In this document: positions 31,397 to 43,387 of the stretch, piece by piece
Layout of the letters: every line of letters starts with the position of its first letter
How positions within the stretch are numbered: position 1 is the first letter of the stretch
NCBI GenBank assembly: GCA_029962745.1
Contig: CM057162.1
Span: 7,509,080 to 7,573,079 of the forward strand
Length of the DNA: 64,000 nt
DNA from: Echinometra lucunter
Taxonomy: Eukaryota; Echinodermata; Echinoidea; Camarodonta; Echinometridae
Reading direction: 5' to 3'
The notes under the pieces: generated by a model
The model's database searches: none
The model's input: the letters and a program-made list of their open reading frames with translations, nothing else
What the model was told of the DNA's origin: nothing
Program-made: the position numbers and the translations under genes

Positions 31397-34300
31397 TGTG
31401 GTAAAATCCCCCCTTATCATTTCAAGTTCAATTGCTAAATAAAAGAAAATAAATTTTTAAAAAAATGTTGCTTCATATTATCTTAAAATATACCTTCAAA
31501 TGCAGAGAGGGAAGTTTACTTCAATAAGCCTGAGTTTTATACACTGTGCTGAATCAAAACATAGTTCAGTGTTGCGCGTAGATGAATGAAATTCCTATGA
31601 TCAGCTGATCTGTCAGCTGCTTTGTGACCTACATCTTCAGACCAGACTGGTGCACAGTCTTTGTTTATTTATCAGTGTGTTACGCATGCAGGTTTACACT
31701 GAGAATTGAGCGCAGTCTCATATCTGTTCACGTATTGTTGGCGTGATCAGTACTTCAACATATACTATGTATGGGACCGGTAAGGTCAACTGTATGTTGG
31801 TACGAGCATTAAGTTCGGCCTAAGCCGTAGTTAGACACTTACCTTTTGTGTGTTTTCTCTGAAAGTTGTTTATGTGGATAATTATCCTGGGGATTTATGA
31901 AATTATGCTTGTAATGAGCTATTTTTCTTCATTCTGGGGCGAGTACCCTTGCGCTACTTTTCTAACAATCCACTGCGGACGCACCGTGCGTGCGTAATTG
32001 TTTTATGTTATAGTCTATGGGGTTCCGTGCGTAAGCCTCGATTGAACAGGGATAAGCGGGAGATACAAATTTTGGCCCCCGCCGAAAATCTATAAATAGG
32101 GGTGCGGTTCAGGAAATTTTCAGGTAGTTGGGGAAAGCTTCCCCAAGTTCAGCTGGTTAGCTACTAGTGCTCTCAAGTTGACCTACAAGCCTCAGGGGTC
32201 TCTGTGCTGCAGTAGTTCACCCACACACAGTGAGTACAGTAGTTTAAGTAGGTTTCTATATGGGAATTAGAGTAAGGGGATAAGGGCATCTCCCGGGGGG
32301 CAATCAAATTGGGGTTCCGTTTGGTTAGGATATTCTGGCATTGGGGGCTCACCTAATTTACTGGGCTATGTTGTCTTGGGTGTATACTTGTAGGTACAGA
32401 TCGCCTACATAGTAGTAGTACTACTAGTAGTAGTAATACTACCAGTAGTAGTAGTAGTAATAGTAGTAGTAGTAGTAGTAGTCAGTGGACTTGTTCTTTT
32501 CCCTATCTTCTATTAGGAACTTGAATTCAGTATCAAGTCTGTTGGGTATCATTGTGGTTATTATGACATACAGAATAAACTGAGGAAAGGGGATTTGAAT
32601 CTACATCTAGTGTATGGTTCATGATCTAACATAGGAGTGACATGTTGCAAGCAATAGAGATAACTGATATTCAGAAGGTAATTGGAATTATAGAAATGTT
32701 TGAGGTTTACTGAATGGAACCTCATATCCTGTTAGTTGTTTACAATGAGATATTGTTGATAATTGGATGTCTTTTAGTTAGTGACACCAACCTGGAAAGA
32801 AGCTGTGGTATCAGAGCTTATTCAATTTAGTTTTAGTCTGTGACTTGGGATTGATATGGTCTAGTCATTTCAGAGGGACATATTTACTTGAAAGTATGGA
32901 CCAAAATATTTTATCATCACAGACGTTTTTGGGGGGATTGTATTGGCTTATTTCCAAATTGGTTTCACAACACATACATGTAGTTGAATACTAGATTTCA
33001 GAGAATGTTTACCTTTAAGCATTGCACAGAGGTTCATTGAAATCATTAGATTTTACAACATTGGTATTTATTTATTCCTTCCTTTGATACTGCTTTACAG
33101 CTTTCAAAAGACATACCACCATGAATCTGGTTCCGATACCTAGATCATTTGTCACATAAATTATGTCAAGCGTGCTACTCCGTAGGATGATCATTATTTA
33201 AAATGATTATCATTTATTGTAGTGTGTACATAAGCTAGAATAAATCGTTACATAACATGTAAATATTTATAATTCACATGGTTTCAAACTGTAAATAGTT
33301 ATGATTACATGTATTCAGTCGCATTTATAAAATTAATATTGAGAATGTTTACCATACAGAGTAACTTGACAGTCATTTAGAAATGTCAAACTCAATACAG
33401 ACTCCATATTTAATTTGAGATAAGATAAACTAAGTTAGGAAGTAATCACCTTGAAGGCTTGTTTATACTTGGCTGTTTTCTCAGACAGATGTAAGAGGTT
33501 AGATTCTGTCGACGGATTCTAATGCTTAGTAAGACAACTATGTAAGTTAATTCTTGAACCCGTGGTAACATAGGGATTTTTACGGAAATCTGAGGCTATT
33601 TGCCACATAGAATGTGGGTTTTACAACTTCTCACCGACAGAGTGAGTGGGAGTTAGTAAGCGCTGTAAGGCTGGAAAACAAGGCCCGTTGAGGGGTTGAT
33701 ATTGTTCGGAACTTAGAAGGAAGGCATTTTTGTTGGAATGGGTTTTCACTAATAGCGATTGGTATTGAGTAACTGCTGGCAGTTGAGTATAGGATTACTT
33801 GCATCAGTTTGATCGACAGAGAAGAATTTGGTTGTAAAACCATACGGTTAGTAGATTACAGTTACAAGTCTAAATAATCTTTCGAATTGAATACGACTCC
33901 AGGGAGTATAAGTAACGAGTACAGAAATTTTTTAGTCTTAGCTGGGATTTTACTACTAGACTCTCTTGTTCTGGCCAAGAAAGAATGCTTATATGTAGGC
34001 TACATTACATGTAGATATTAATTCGATATTGCTTAGATTTCATTACAGTTGTATTACTTCCTTAAATATTCATGTAAATAGTTACCATGCACATGGTTAT
34101 ACTCAATGAATTCAATCACATGTATTTATCTAAATTCTTTATGAAAGATTTCAATTGTTGACAAATGATGAGAGAATTGTAAATACTGGATGATTAATTT
34201 ATTAAAGTTCCGTTGAACTTTATCTACATTGAGCAATAATCTATTTTCTACAGTTTTACAATGCACACTTGTGAATTGACAGGTGATTAGTGATCAGTGA

Positions 34301-35218
34301 ATGACGTGTACGATGATTCCATTCGGAATTTAATCTTTAGATTTAGAGATAATTCGGTGATCGATTGAGTAGTGTAGATTGATTGTTGATGTGATTAAGG
34401 CTAGAATACAATGACATAATTAGTTAAGAAAGTTATTTAGAAATTATCATAGATAAGAGGGCCAACCTTGTATATTTCAAGGAAACGGAATTCGCCATCG
34501 AGCTCTACAGCTATGCCTACTTAGTGAGACCCAGTCATAAGTAAGATTTGAAGTTGAGAAGGAGCTTAGTGGAATTTATTGTTGAAGCTATGCCTGCCTG
34601 AATGAGGTGATGGATTGCTCTGATGCGTAGTGAACGTTCAGCAGTGCACATACCTGAACGTATGCATTAGTGTGCAGTGAATACTAGGACCGCGTGCTAT
34701 CCTATGTGTTAGTGCATGTGTATGAGAGATGCCGCATGGTCGTTTCTGACAGAGTCAAGGCTGGTTATGATCTAAGTTTTATTTAGGATGTAATTTTAGA
34801 TTATAAAAAAAAGGGTTAATCACTCAGTGAGTAAACTCACCACAGCCTGTTCTGAGAGCCGGGTCATTTCAGCAGAAAATAGAAGAAATATGCAGAAGAT
34901 TAGAAGAATTCGCTAGAGGACTTAGGAGCTATCGACGTCGATTCTCGGTTCTGGCGGTATTCAGAGGGAAGCTAACAGCTGGGCGCGTATTTCCACCAAT
35001 CACGAAGCTCTTTAGAGAAATTTAATTATCGGTATGAAGATAGGGATCTCCTGATTGGATATTCACAAGCTCTTTAAATTACGCTCTTGTTAGCGAGGGA
35101 AATGTGTTGTTTACTATCCTATTGGCCAAATCTATATCTACTGTTTTGGTCTAGAGCTCAACATCTCTGTAAAATGTTGTGGTGGCAGCAACCAGTACTG
35201 AGAGGGTCTCACGTTACA
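31397..35218 (+). repeat. 3' long terminal repeat (3822 bp)
   Basis: Direct repeat of 20860-24679 with roughly a dozen scattered substitutions and small indels noticed by eye. Examples are ATCAGCTGAT for ATCATCTGAT, GCGAGTACCC for GCAAGTACCC and AAATGTCAAAC for AAATTTCAAAC. It ends CACGTTACA and is followed by ATATTGATAGCAC, the continuation of the unit A gene 3' flank. Confidence 0.93.
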
Positions 35219-36606
35219 ATATTGATAGCACATTCCACTATCTGACAGCTACCTCATGTTGGAAGAATCACATTTTCCATTTAATAAAAGAATGAAAATC
35301 TAAAGAAGTGAAATCTGGTTCCTATTATCCTTAAGATTTTTGTATTCTTTTTACTGTATACATGTATCTTATGTTTTATGTGTTTATTATTGGATAATGA
35401 ACTTCTAGTTCAAGTTCAAAAAAGTCTTATACAGGTGAGAATATTGACTGGAATACTGAAATGAAAATGTTGGTATAGTAAAAGTGACATGGAATCCATA
35501 ACATACTGTACATAGCAAAATCTATTTTGATGATTTGAACACTTTGATAATAAATTGATATGATCATGGAGACGTTCATGAATTTGTGTAACTCTTTGCC
35601 AGCTTCTGTTGACTATTGGCACAATCGTAAAAATAAACTGAACAGTTGTAATAAATAGTTTTCTCCGTTACCATCATACCAGAAAAACTATAAGCAAAGC
35701 TAGTGTGCTTAAGTGATAACTAATCCAGCAATTATGCTGCTCTACGGAAAGCAGATTTTAAAGGAAATATCGAAATAACAGTTGTCATTATTTTCCCCTC
35801 AAAATTAATTCAGCAGGCAAATTTGCTACCAGAGATTTTTTTCAAGCTAATAGCTATCTTGTTAGATAACTTGATGGCATCATATTGAATTTAAATGGAG
35901 ATTTTTTTTTAACTCGAAATGACCCCAGCTGATGATTAAGCAATGTTTTTTGACATCTTATTAATTTTCAAACTTGTCATTTTATGAAGTTTCTTGTTGA
36001 CTACATAAGCATGTGGAAATTAAGCAAATAGTTACATGTATAATCCCAGTTGATGATTATGCAATGTTTCCATGACGTCATATGATATTTATACTGGTTA
36101 GTCTGTATTTTTACCGTGTGTATGTCTGGTATATGAATACAGAGGTCTCTGATTTCAGTCTAGCATTTTCTTTGATACAGATTGTAATTTATACATTTGT
36201 TGTATTACATTACTAGATTTCAATATCAGAAAATACTTGAGCTTTTCAACATTTTCTCATCAGATACATGTATATCACATGAATGAACAAAAAGCCAAAA
36301 TCAAAACAAGGTGAAAATCACATGAAGCAGATACCTGGCTTTAATATCCTGAGGAGGATATAATTTACAGGATTTTCTTTACATGGTTTCATTCTATGTA
36401 AACACAATAAATGTATTTAACCCATTAGCTACTGGAACGAGATGGTCCATGTATTAACTCTGTGGGAATGAAAGTAGCCAACAAGTTAAGATACATGTGT
36501 TTGTTAATTGTATCAGTACTAGGTTTTCCATAAAACATATTCCAAGCTTTTCATTGCCTTATTTCATTATTTCTCTACTGTGGTAAGAAAGTGCCATGTA
36601 TATATT
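35219..36606. other. 3' flank of unit A gene copy
   Basis: This sequence directly followed the tail-exon stop before the LTR element inserted. It aligns with unit B from 43396 and unit C from 57699. A possible polyadenylation signal TTTAATAAAAG is at about 35280. The segment from about 35590 to 35830 is an old relative of the TTAA MITE seen at 47013. No coding region is supported. Confidence 0.7.
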
Positions 36607-36860
36607 TTTGTAGTGAATTCAGTACTATATTTTCAAATGTTTTATATAATACATGTATATTTTGCAGATGCATGTACACTGTATATTTCTAACTTGTACC
36701 ATGTATATGATTGCCATACTTGCCTTTGCATGTACATATTATTAGTGTATTCAGTACTATATTTTCAAAATGATTTTGATAATACATTTTTCAGATGCAT
36801 GTATACTGTATATGTTTAACTTGTATATGATTGCCATACTTGCCTTTGCATTCCTTTGAG
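36607..36860. repeat. Tandem duplication of about 133 bp in the 3' flank, unit A
   Basis: Two copies of a block containing TTCAGTACTATATTTTCAAA and GATTGCCATACTTGCCTTTG. Unit C also has two copies (about 59630-59870) and unit B only one (about 44710-44825). Confidence 0.75.
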
Positions 36861-37060
36861 ATGATAGCATGCAAATGTACAAAGTTCTGTTACATTCCAT
36901 TATACCTTGCCTGTTGTTATGTTCTGATTATAATGATGTGATGTCATATTCATATCTACACTGATTATTGTACATGTAGTACTCAATCCAATTTGCTGAG
37001 ATTTGTGTTTTTCGATAATGACATGGATATTGGATGAATCAATGCAATAATTGATGCAGA

Positions 37061-37436
37061 TCAGCTGACCAAGCTCTATTGACAGAAACTCTTAGTTGCA
37101 TGGCTTGGGGAGATAAAGCCTTCTACTTCTGTGGGCCAGTGTGCTGGAATAGCTTTCCACAATCCATTAGGAATGATGAGTCTTTATCAACTTTCTCATT
37201 AGCACTCAAGACTTATCTGTTCCCGCTGTGGTATTATCCCAAATGCAATAATTATGTTAACAAACAACATTGGAAATAAAAAGCATAAATTCACATTGAC
37301 TAAATATTGAAATATTTGAGACATTCTGGAGCAAGCACCATGAGTGTCCAGCTGAAGCAGATACCGACATTTTACAAGAAACCCCTATCATCACTGTCAT
37401 CATCATCATCATCATCATCATCATTTTCTTCGACAT
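37061..37436 (+). pseudogene. Old LINE 3' remnant with CAT tail, unit A
   Basis: The frame at 37079-37279 encodes AWGDKAFYFCGP, CWNSFPQSIRNDESLSTF and LKTYLFP. This is the conserved end of CR1/Jockey-type LINE ORF2 proteins (A..LWN.LP..IR...SL..FK..LKT.LF). It is followed by a short UTR and an ATC microsatellite at about 37387-37425, a typical LINE tail. Everything upstream is missing. Orthologous remnants lie at 45011 in unit B and 60061 in unit C, so the insertion predates the segmental duplications. Confidence 0.7.
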
Positions 37437-37576
37437 GAAGTGCCTTTATAGATATTGTATGGTTTAACCAAGGAACATACTAGTTGCGACTTGATATGAA
37501 ACATTATGAAAATGGTTACCTATCATTGTGATATACCAGTACTTAAATGAAAAGCCATAATTTCCAATGTCATTTC

Positions 37577-38076
37577 NNNNNNNNNNNNNNNNNNNNNNNN
37601 NNNNNNNNNNNNNNNNNNNNNNNNNNNNNNNNNNNNNNNNNNNNNNNNNNNNNNNNNNNNNNNNNNNNNNNNNNNNNNNNNNNNNNNNNNNNNNNNNNNN
37701 NNNNNNNNNNNNNNNNNNNNNNNNNNNNNNNNNNNNNNNNNNNNNNNNNNNNNNNNNNNNNNNNNNNNNNNNNNNNNNNNNNNNNNNNNNNNNNNNNNNN
37801 NNNNNNNNNNNNNNNNNNNNNNNNNNNNNNNNNNNNNNNNNNNNNNNNNNNNNNNNNNNNNNNNNNNNNNNNNNNNNNNNNNNNNNNNNNNNNNNNNNNN
37901 NNNNNNNNNNNNNNNNNNNNNNNNNNNNNNNNNNNNNNNNNNNNNNNNNNNNNNNNNNNNNNNNNNNNNNNNNNNNNNNNNNNNNNNNNNNNNNNNNNNN
38001 NNNNNNNNNNNNNNNNNNNNNNNNNNNNNNNNNNNNNNNNNNNNNNNNNNNNNNNNNNNNNNNNNNNNNNNNNNNN
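37577..38076. other. Assembly gap (500 N)
   Basis: Exactly 500 N. It hides the junction between unit A and unit B, including the left part of the unit B SINE and microsatellite. True length unknown. Confidence 1.
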
Positions 38077-38146
38077 AGACCTTGTGGTTCACTGGTCCAC
38101 AACACCTCTACGGTGTTAGGGATCCTCTATACTACTACTGCTGCTG

Positions 38147-38180
<34 letters not shown>

Positions 38181-38457
38181 TACTACTGCTGCTACTTCTA
38201 CTACTACTACCGCTACTATTACTACTACTGTTGATTATAAACACTCTGAGAAATTTTTTGATGGAAAAAAACAGATAACTCTTGTAATTTTTATTTGTCT
38301 TTTTTTTACTTCTTATAATTCAATTTTACTTTGTGCTTAATTCTTTTATTAATCAAGTACTGCTTAATTGTATTCCAGAAAAAAATTGTATTTTAGCCTT
38401 AAACAGATCCTATAACTTATTTAGTAATACAATCAGTTTTGCTTTTACATTTTACAG
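38077..38457. repeat. Unit B left edge: SINE end, short ACT/GCT microsatellite, intron
   Basis: Starts with the SINE promoter-region sequence seen at 16077 (lacking about 16 bp between the boxes), then ACT/GCT repeats to about 38230, then intron sequence matching 17331-17551. The microsatellite is about one-tenth the length of that in unit A. Confidence 0.8.
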
Positions 38458-38555
38458 GGTTGTTTTCCTCAAATCAGGAATGGAAATTTCAGGTTCAATA
38501 GAGTTCTTCAAGAAGACTTGAACTCATTTCTTCATTCACTTGCAGTATTCTGCAG
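38458..38555 (+). CDS. 98-bp LRR-cap exon, unit B
   Basis: Same length, splice sites and phase as 17552-17649. It reads GCFPQIRNG and QEDLNSFLHSL with an intact frame. No LRR exon lies upstream within unit B, so this copy is either part of a truncated duplicate or an alternative downstream exon of the unit A gene. Confidence 0.65.
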
Positions 38556-38843
38556 GTTAGTAAGATAAATTAAATCTAAAGACATCAGCACATAGAATTT
38601 GCATGATCCGTGTATTGAATATAGAATCAAGTTTTAGAGTCTAGAAAGGAAATAGTGAGCAAGTTACAATGCTATTACTGCAGCAGATAGCATGTGATCA
38701 GCATCTCACAGAACGCACAATAGATTAGTAGAAGATTTTTATTCTGTGTGATGAAAATGTAAATATTACCCCCAAAAGGTAGCTGTATTCAGGTATTTGT
38801 ATAATTTTGTTTGTACAGTGTACTTTGTTTTCTCTCTGGACAG

Positions 38844-38898
38844 TGATCTGATTGGTCTCATTCTGTTATTATTTTCATTCTCTACATCCTGTTCTTAA
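38844..38898 (+). CDS. Possible alternative short hydrophobic last exon, unit B
   Basis: After the acceptor CTCTCTGGACAG the phase-2 frame encodes DLIGLILLLFSFSTSCS and stops at TAA (38896). The same arrangement occurs in unit C at 55810. If used, it would replace the long repeat tail with a short hydrophobic end. Supported only by the conserved acceptor and frame in two units. Confidence 0.25.
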
Positions 38899-39204
38899 TT
38901 TGCAGCCTACAAAACAATTAGATACAGACTGTAAAAGATATATTGATTTACAATGTATTTATAACTGCTTTATTCCCATAAGTGGATCCATTACACATTA
39001 TGAATGAATAATTTTTCGTCACTCGCTTTGCCAGCTTGCAAATAAAAAACATCCTACTTGTATGATTAAAAAAAACATCAGGTGAGGAGCAAATGTCAGA
39101 ATGGTATGCTTGATAATGAGAGTAGTGATTAATTCATTCAATAATTAATACTGTAGCCATATGAATTGATTACAAATAATTTGTATTTTGTGTCAAAGTT
39201 TAGT

Positions 39205-42200
39205 TGGGTGAAAACGTTGAACGATGTACAATTGGGGCCAAAAACGGCAAAAATTAAAAATTCAGAATTGAAATTAAAAACCATTTTCAGCTGGTAGCCC
39301 TTTCTTTCAGCTTCCATAAACACCCGATTATACTGGGATTTTCCCAGCAGTTCCATTTTTATTCACGGTAGAAGGAAACCATGTCCAACTGCCAAACGTC
39401 TCTGATTTAAAAACGTAGATTCTCAGTAGATGTTCTTAAATATGGTAAATGTTTCATTGGAGGGAAGTCATCTGTGCGGCTGGGGATTGTATGGGAGTTT
39501 TCATCTCTATGTTAAAAACTTAAGATTTCGTTTGTAAAGCTAAAACAAGTGGCCGAGCACTGAAGTTGGACCAAACTGTGTATATTTTTTTCCAATCACA
39601 GCACCTTTTCAAAACTATTTCGTCACTTCTCTCTCATTCTCCAAAAACACGTCAGACTGAGTTGCTCTTTCAGTATGTTAAGATCAAGAGATGGGAGGAC
39701 TGGATTATATACACAGTGCTCTGACAGAGAACCATAATAGACCTCAGTGGCACATGAAAGAGAGCCTTGTTTTAATCAGGGACGTTCTGTTATCATTCAG
39801 AGACGTTTGTTACAAGCAATGATTTCAATTATACAGTTCTGATCTTCAATTGTTGCCGTTTATTGATGAAGAACACCTTTTTCTCAATGAAACAAGTTTT
39901 TAATTGTCGTAAACAGTGAAAAATAAGTATTTTTGAAAACAATCATCCTGTCATATACCTCACTCTTAATACAGAATTTAAATTTTAAACATTACAAATT
40001 AATATCCGGACGCAACACTTAAACTGCATTTTTAACACAGTTAATGACATTTATGTAGCAATACCCCTATTCTTCAATATAACAGTTATTATCGCCTTTT
40101 TGGCCTCAACATTACTTCCATAAAATCAGATTGAAGTGCCCCTGATCGAGTTTCATTCGTCGGCTCTGCACCACGTCCAAGAATGTACTTATTCACACCC
40201 TGTTAATGATAAGCAACCTTAAATGATAAAGTTACGTTAAGGAGAAAAAATGGTATATACCTTTGTAACGTAACACATTTATTATAAACACATTAATTCA
40301 TATTCAGTTATGAAATCATCTATCACTAATTCACATAGGGGGGGGGGTAGTATATCATTTATTACACTGTAATAAAAACGATGTTTAAATTTGCACTTCT
40401 TAAAACAAAGTCGTTTAAAATATAAAATATGATGCTTAAAATTCAAACAAAGTTGTTTAAAAGACAGATTTTGTATTTTAAAACAAATATTTCTTGAAAC
40501 ATGAAGGAATTATTATAATAATTTTTAAATGCTGTTAAAAAACCAACTTGTGAAAATTTCAAGAGTATCAAAATTACTGTGTTTGCAACTCACAAGTCAA
40601 CTTTTTCTTCTTTGTTTTATGCAAATTTTACAGCATTATAACTTTTTAATCTTACTCGCTAGTTAGTGGATTTGCTTCGTCCTGCACATTTTGGAGTTGT
40701 GTAGGTGGTTGGAGGTATGGCAAGTGCAGACGAGGTTGTGGCAGTAGAAATAAAAGATTGCTACCATTCTCCAATATCTGTGAAGTGCTGGCGGTGCCTA
40801 AACTTGGATCCCTTATTCTCTATTTGGCTCGATGCACTTCATTTTGAGCCGCAGTGTACCTTTTCCAGCACCGGACTCGTGACTCGGCCCGTTGCTTGGC
40901 CCTCTTAGCCTTGTATTCCTTTTCACTCATTAATTTTTTCTGCCTTTCTTCATATTTCTTTTCACTGGATCTTATCTGGGTCTTCACATGCTCTTCACAA
41001 TTCACTGTAGGATATGACTGGTGATGATATTAGTGATATGTAATCATTATTATCTCTCCCAAAGGACCTATATGGCAAAACGAACGTCTCTGATTGATAT
41101 CAAAAAATCATCATCTTCGTTTTTTCTTAGAAAGTAACCAAAAACATGTTGATGCACAAGGGGCATATACTATGAACATACGGAGATGGTACCCCAACAG
41201 AAAAATATAAATTTTTACAATTTGTGCCCAACGAACGTCTATGACAAAAATGATTTTGACCCATAATATAAAATGACAGACATTTCAACAAGAAACTGAC
41301 ATAGCTTATGAACTGGGATGGTAATGGGTTATAATTAAACACACCAGTTAGTTTGTACAGGCTCGCAATATAGTTCCGCCAATGAAAATTTATTAACACG
41401 CGAACGTCTCTGACAAAAATGACGTAATCCTCATCAATAGGTCTAGCACAAAAAAATTGGAACATATTGTTAAAGTAATTAGATAATTTAGGTGTATACA
41501 TTTAATACTAACATAACAAATTGGTTTCTGCCCTGTCAACTAGTTTGCACCACTTTTACAGACTATCAAAGTGATATTTTAAGTTCAATTTTGTGTTTTA
41601 TCAGATTCAAACATCTGAATTTCTTACTTTTCTTAAAGCAATTATTTCTAAATCATATTATAAATACTTGGAAACTATGTGTGCTTTATCAGCCACAGTT
41701 AATTTCGGCTAAAGAGGCTTTACAAACAATAATGGATAGTGTTTGTTGACACCTTCATAATGGTCAGAGACGTCCGTTGTTTTCAACAGAGACGTTCGCT
41801 ATGTTAACTTTCTTGAATTACGTCGGCCAAGGCATGCCAACTTTATTCTAAATAGCTTTAAACCAAAGTTCATACACCTCCTCTTCAAAAAGTATCAACT
41901 GATCCCGCAACTAACCCATCCACACCTCACGTAGCAATCAGTTTCACAACAACAATCTGGTGAAGTTATTTTTTGTACTTATATTTTCAGGATTTTTGAA
42001 AGATTTCCTAGGGCCAGCTGTCAAAGACTGAATCTATATTGGCGATTGAGCTTCCTGTTGAAACGGGCGAATGCATTGATACGTAGCGCGTGCGCAAACG
42101 ATGCCAGGATTCCCCACAAAGATTTCAAACAGAGACGTTCATTTTTATGCGAGACGTTCATGATTTTCAGAAATGTTTCTAGAAACAAATGTTTACAGCC

Positions 42201-42901
42201 AATGTGCCACTCAAATATAGAATAGTCTTGTTTGTATGTTACATTCGGACATGTAGGTGGCCAATATTTCAACCGAAACACATTACACTCAAAGCAGTGA
42301 CAGTAAATACGCAATGAACATCTCTGACAGAAATCCAGTATAATTTTACTTGAGTGGCTCTCAAGCCACAACCAAAAAGAATTGGCTAACAATTTTGGGG
42401 GGATGGATAGGGTTTATGGGACACTAAAGGCACGTAACTTTGGGAACATCCATATTTGAATAAAGCTTGTACTGGTAGACAAAGAAGTATCGATCAGAGA
42501 CATTCGTTTTTTATACATGAATTCACTTAGGCTTGCCCCTTGTAGGCGGTATTGCATCAAGGCATTTCAAAGTCCATTGATATTTTTGAGGACATGTGTG
42601 TGGTTACCCACAAAAAGGGAATGAGCTGTGGGACGGGATTCAAAGGCAGGAGAAATGTTTGTTTTTATGAAAATTTTGCAAAAACAGCCGTTTTGGCTGT
42701 TTTTTAAGCTTTGAAGGCCTCTAGTTCCTAGGAAAATGAGTTAACATCTATAAAAGTATATATTTTTTAAAAGTCCAACTCGTAACCTTTGCATTGGTAC
42801 CAGAAACTTAGAAAATAATTCCTTTAGGGGAAAGTTACAAGCATTTGAAGTGCTCAAGGTCTGAAAATAGCCAATTGTACATCGTTCAACGATTTGACCC
42901 A
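39205..42901. mobile_element. 3.7-kb DNA transposon with GAACGTCTCTGA motif array, private to unit B
   Basis: Inserted in the intron before the unit B tail exon. Units A and C show the empty site (CAAAGTTTAG followed by ATATGAATATC or TTATGAATATC). Termini are inverted: the left reads TGGGTGAAAACGTTGAACG and the right ends with its imperfect complement, CGTTCAACGATTTGACCCA. The flanking GT (39203-39204 and 42902-42903) may be a 2-bp target duplication. A motif close to GAACGTCTCTGA occurs at least eleven times in both orientations. No complete transposase is present, so it is probably non-autonomous. Family unassigned. Confidence 0.8.
40820..41005 (-). pseudogene. Basic ORF fragment inside the 3.7-kb transposon
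   Basis: A 61-codon minus-strand frame rich in Lys, Arg and Glu (EKKYEERQKKLMSEKEYKAK, CWKRYTAA). Its composition resembles the basic N-terminal leaders seen in some invertebrate transposon proteins. No domain is identifiable and it may be chance. Confidence 0.2.
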
Positions 42902-42972
42902 GTTATGAATATCTTCTTTTTCTTCGTATTTTCATTTCCAAATTGTAATCAGATCTCTGTTTCCATTTTCAG

Positions 42973-43387
42973 GCCCCTGCATTCCTTCATAAATATATCA
43001 CAGCCATCAGACCACCTTCAACAGCAACCCAAGGGTGATGGACAGCCATCAGACCACCTTCAACAGCAACCCAAGGGTGATGGACAGCCATCAGACCACC
43101 CTCAACAGCAACCCATGGGTGATGTACACTCTCCATACCAGGTGCATTCAACATTGCAACCATCAGACCTGTCTCAGAGGCAATCCCTGGGTGGCGTAGA
43201 CTCTTCATACCAGGTACATCCTCTTAGAAGGACATCAAAGCCATCAGACCACCCTCAACAGCAACCCACGGGTGATGGTAGCAGCAGTCAGAGCCAGTCA
43301 CACAAGAGGCAAGCTCCTTCTACTCAGTCAAGAGTTCCACAAGAGGGTCTTGAAAATCCAGAGAAGAAACCAAAGACTGGAGTGTAG
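42973..43387 (+). CDS. Terminal exon: short version of the repetitive tail, unit B
   Basis: 415-bp exon entered in phase 2 after TTCCATTTTCAG and ending in TAG. It encodes about 137 residues: three PSDH.QQQP.GD units, one QPSDLSQRQSLGG/SYQVH pair, and then the same C-terminus as unit A (SRVPQEGLENPEKKPKTGV). Compared with 19630-20845 it lacks the whole PLDLS array and the non-repetitive TARGQVYHGGNTANT segment. The frame is intact and compatible with the exon at 38458. Confidence 0.65.

Larger units (their letters stand above)
20860..35218 (+). mobile_element. Full-length Ty3/gypsy-type LTR retrotransposon with 3.8-kb LTRs and an extra ORF
   Basis: The 14.36-kb element is bounded by near-identical direct repeats beginning TGTGGTAAAATC and ending CACGTTACA. 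The target duplication is ATAT (left ending at 20859, right 35219-35222), and units B and C show the empty site CTATGATATTGATAGC. The internal region of 6.7 kb encodes gag, then protease-RT-RNase H, then integrase (domain order of Ty3/gypsy), and then a zinc-finger/coiled-coil ORF. About a dozen differences between the LTRs are visible by eye, so the insertion is recent. No envelope protein is recognisable, so this is a retrotransposon and not an evident retrovirus. Confidence 0.93.

Noticed and set aside
23092..33843. A 70-codon minus-strand frame found twice, identical (23092-23304 and 33631-33843)
   Set aside because: It lies in the two LTR copies. Identity follows from LTR identity, and it has no domain or translation context.
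37464..38340. Open frames spanning the N run
   Set aside because: The sequence is unknown over 500 positions, so openness means nothing.
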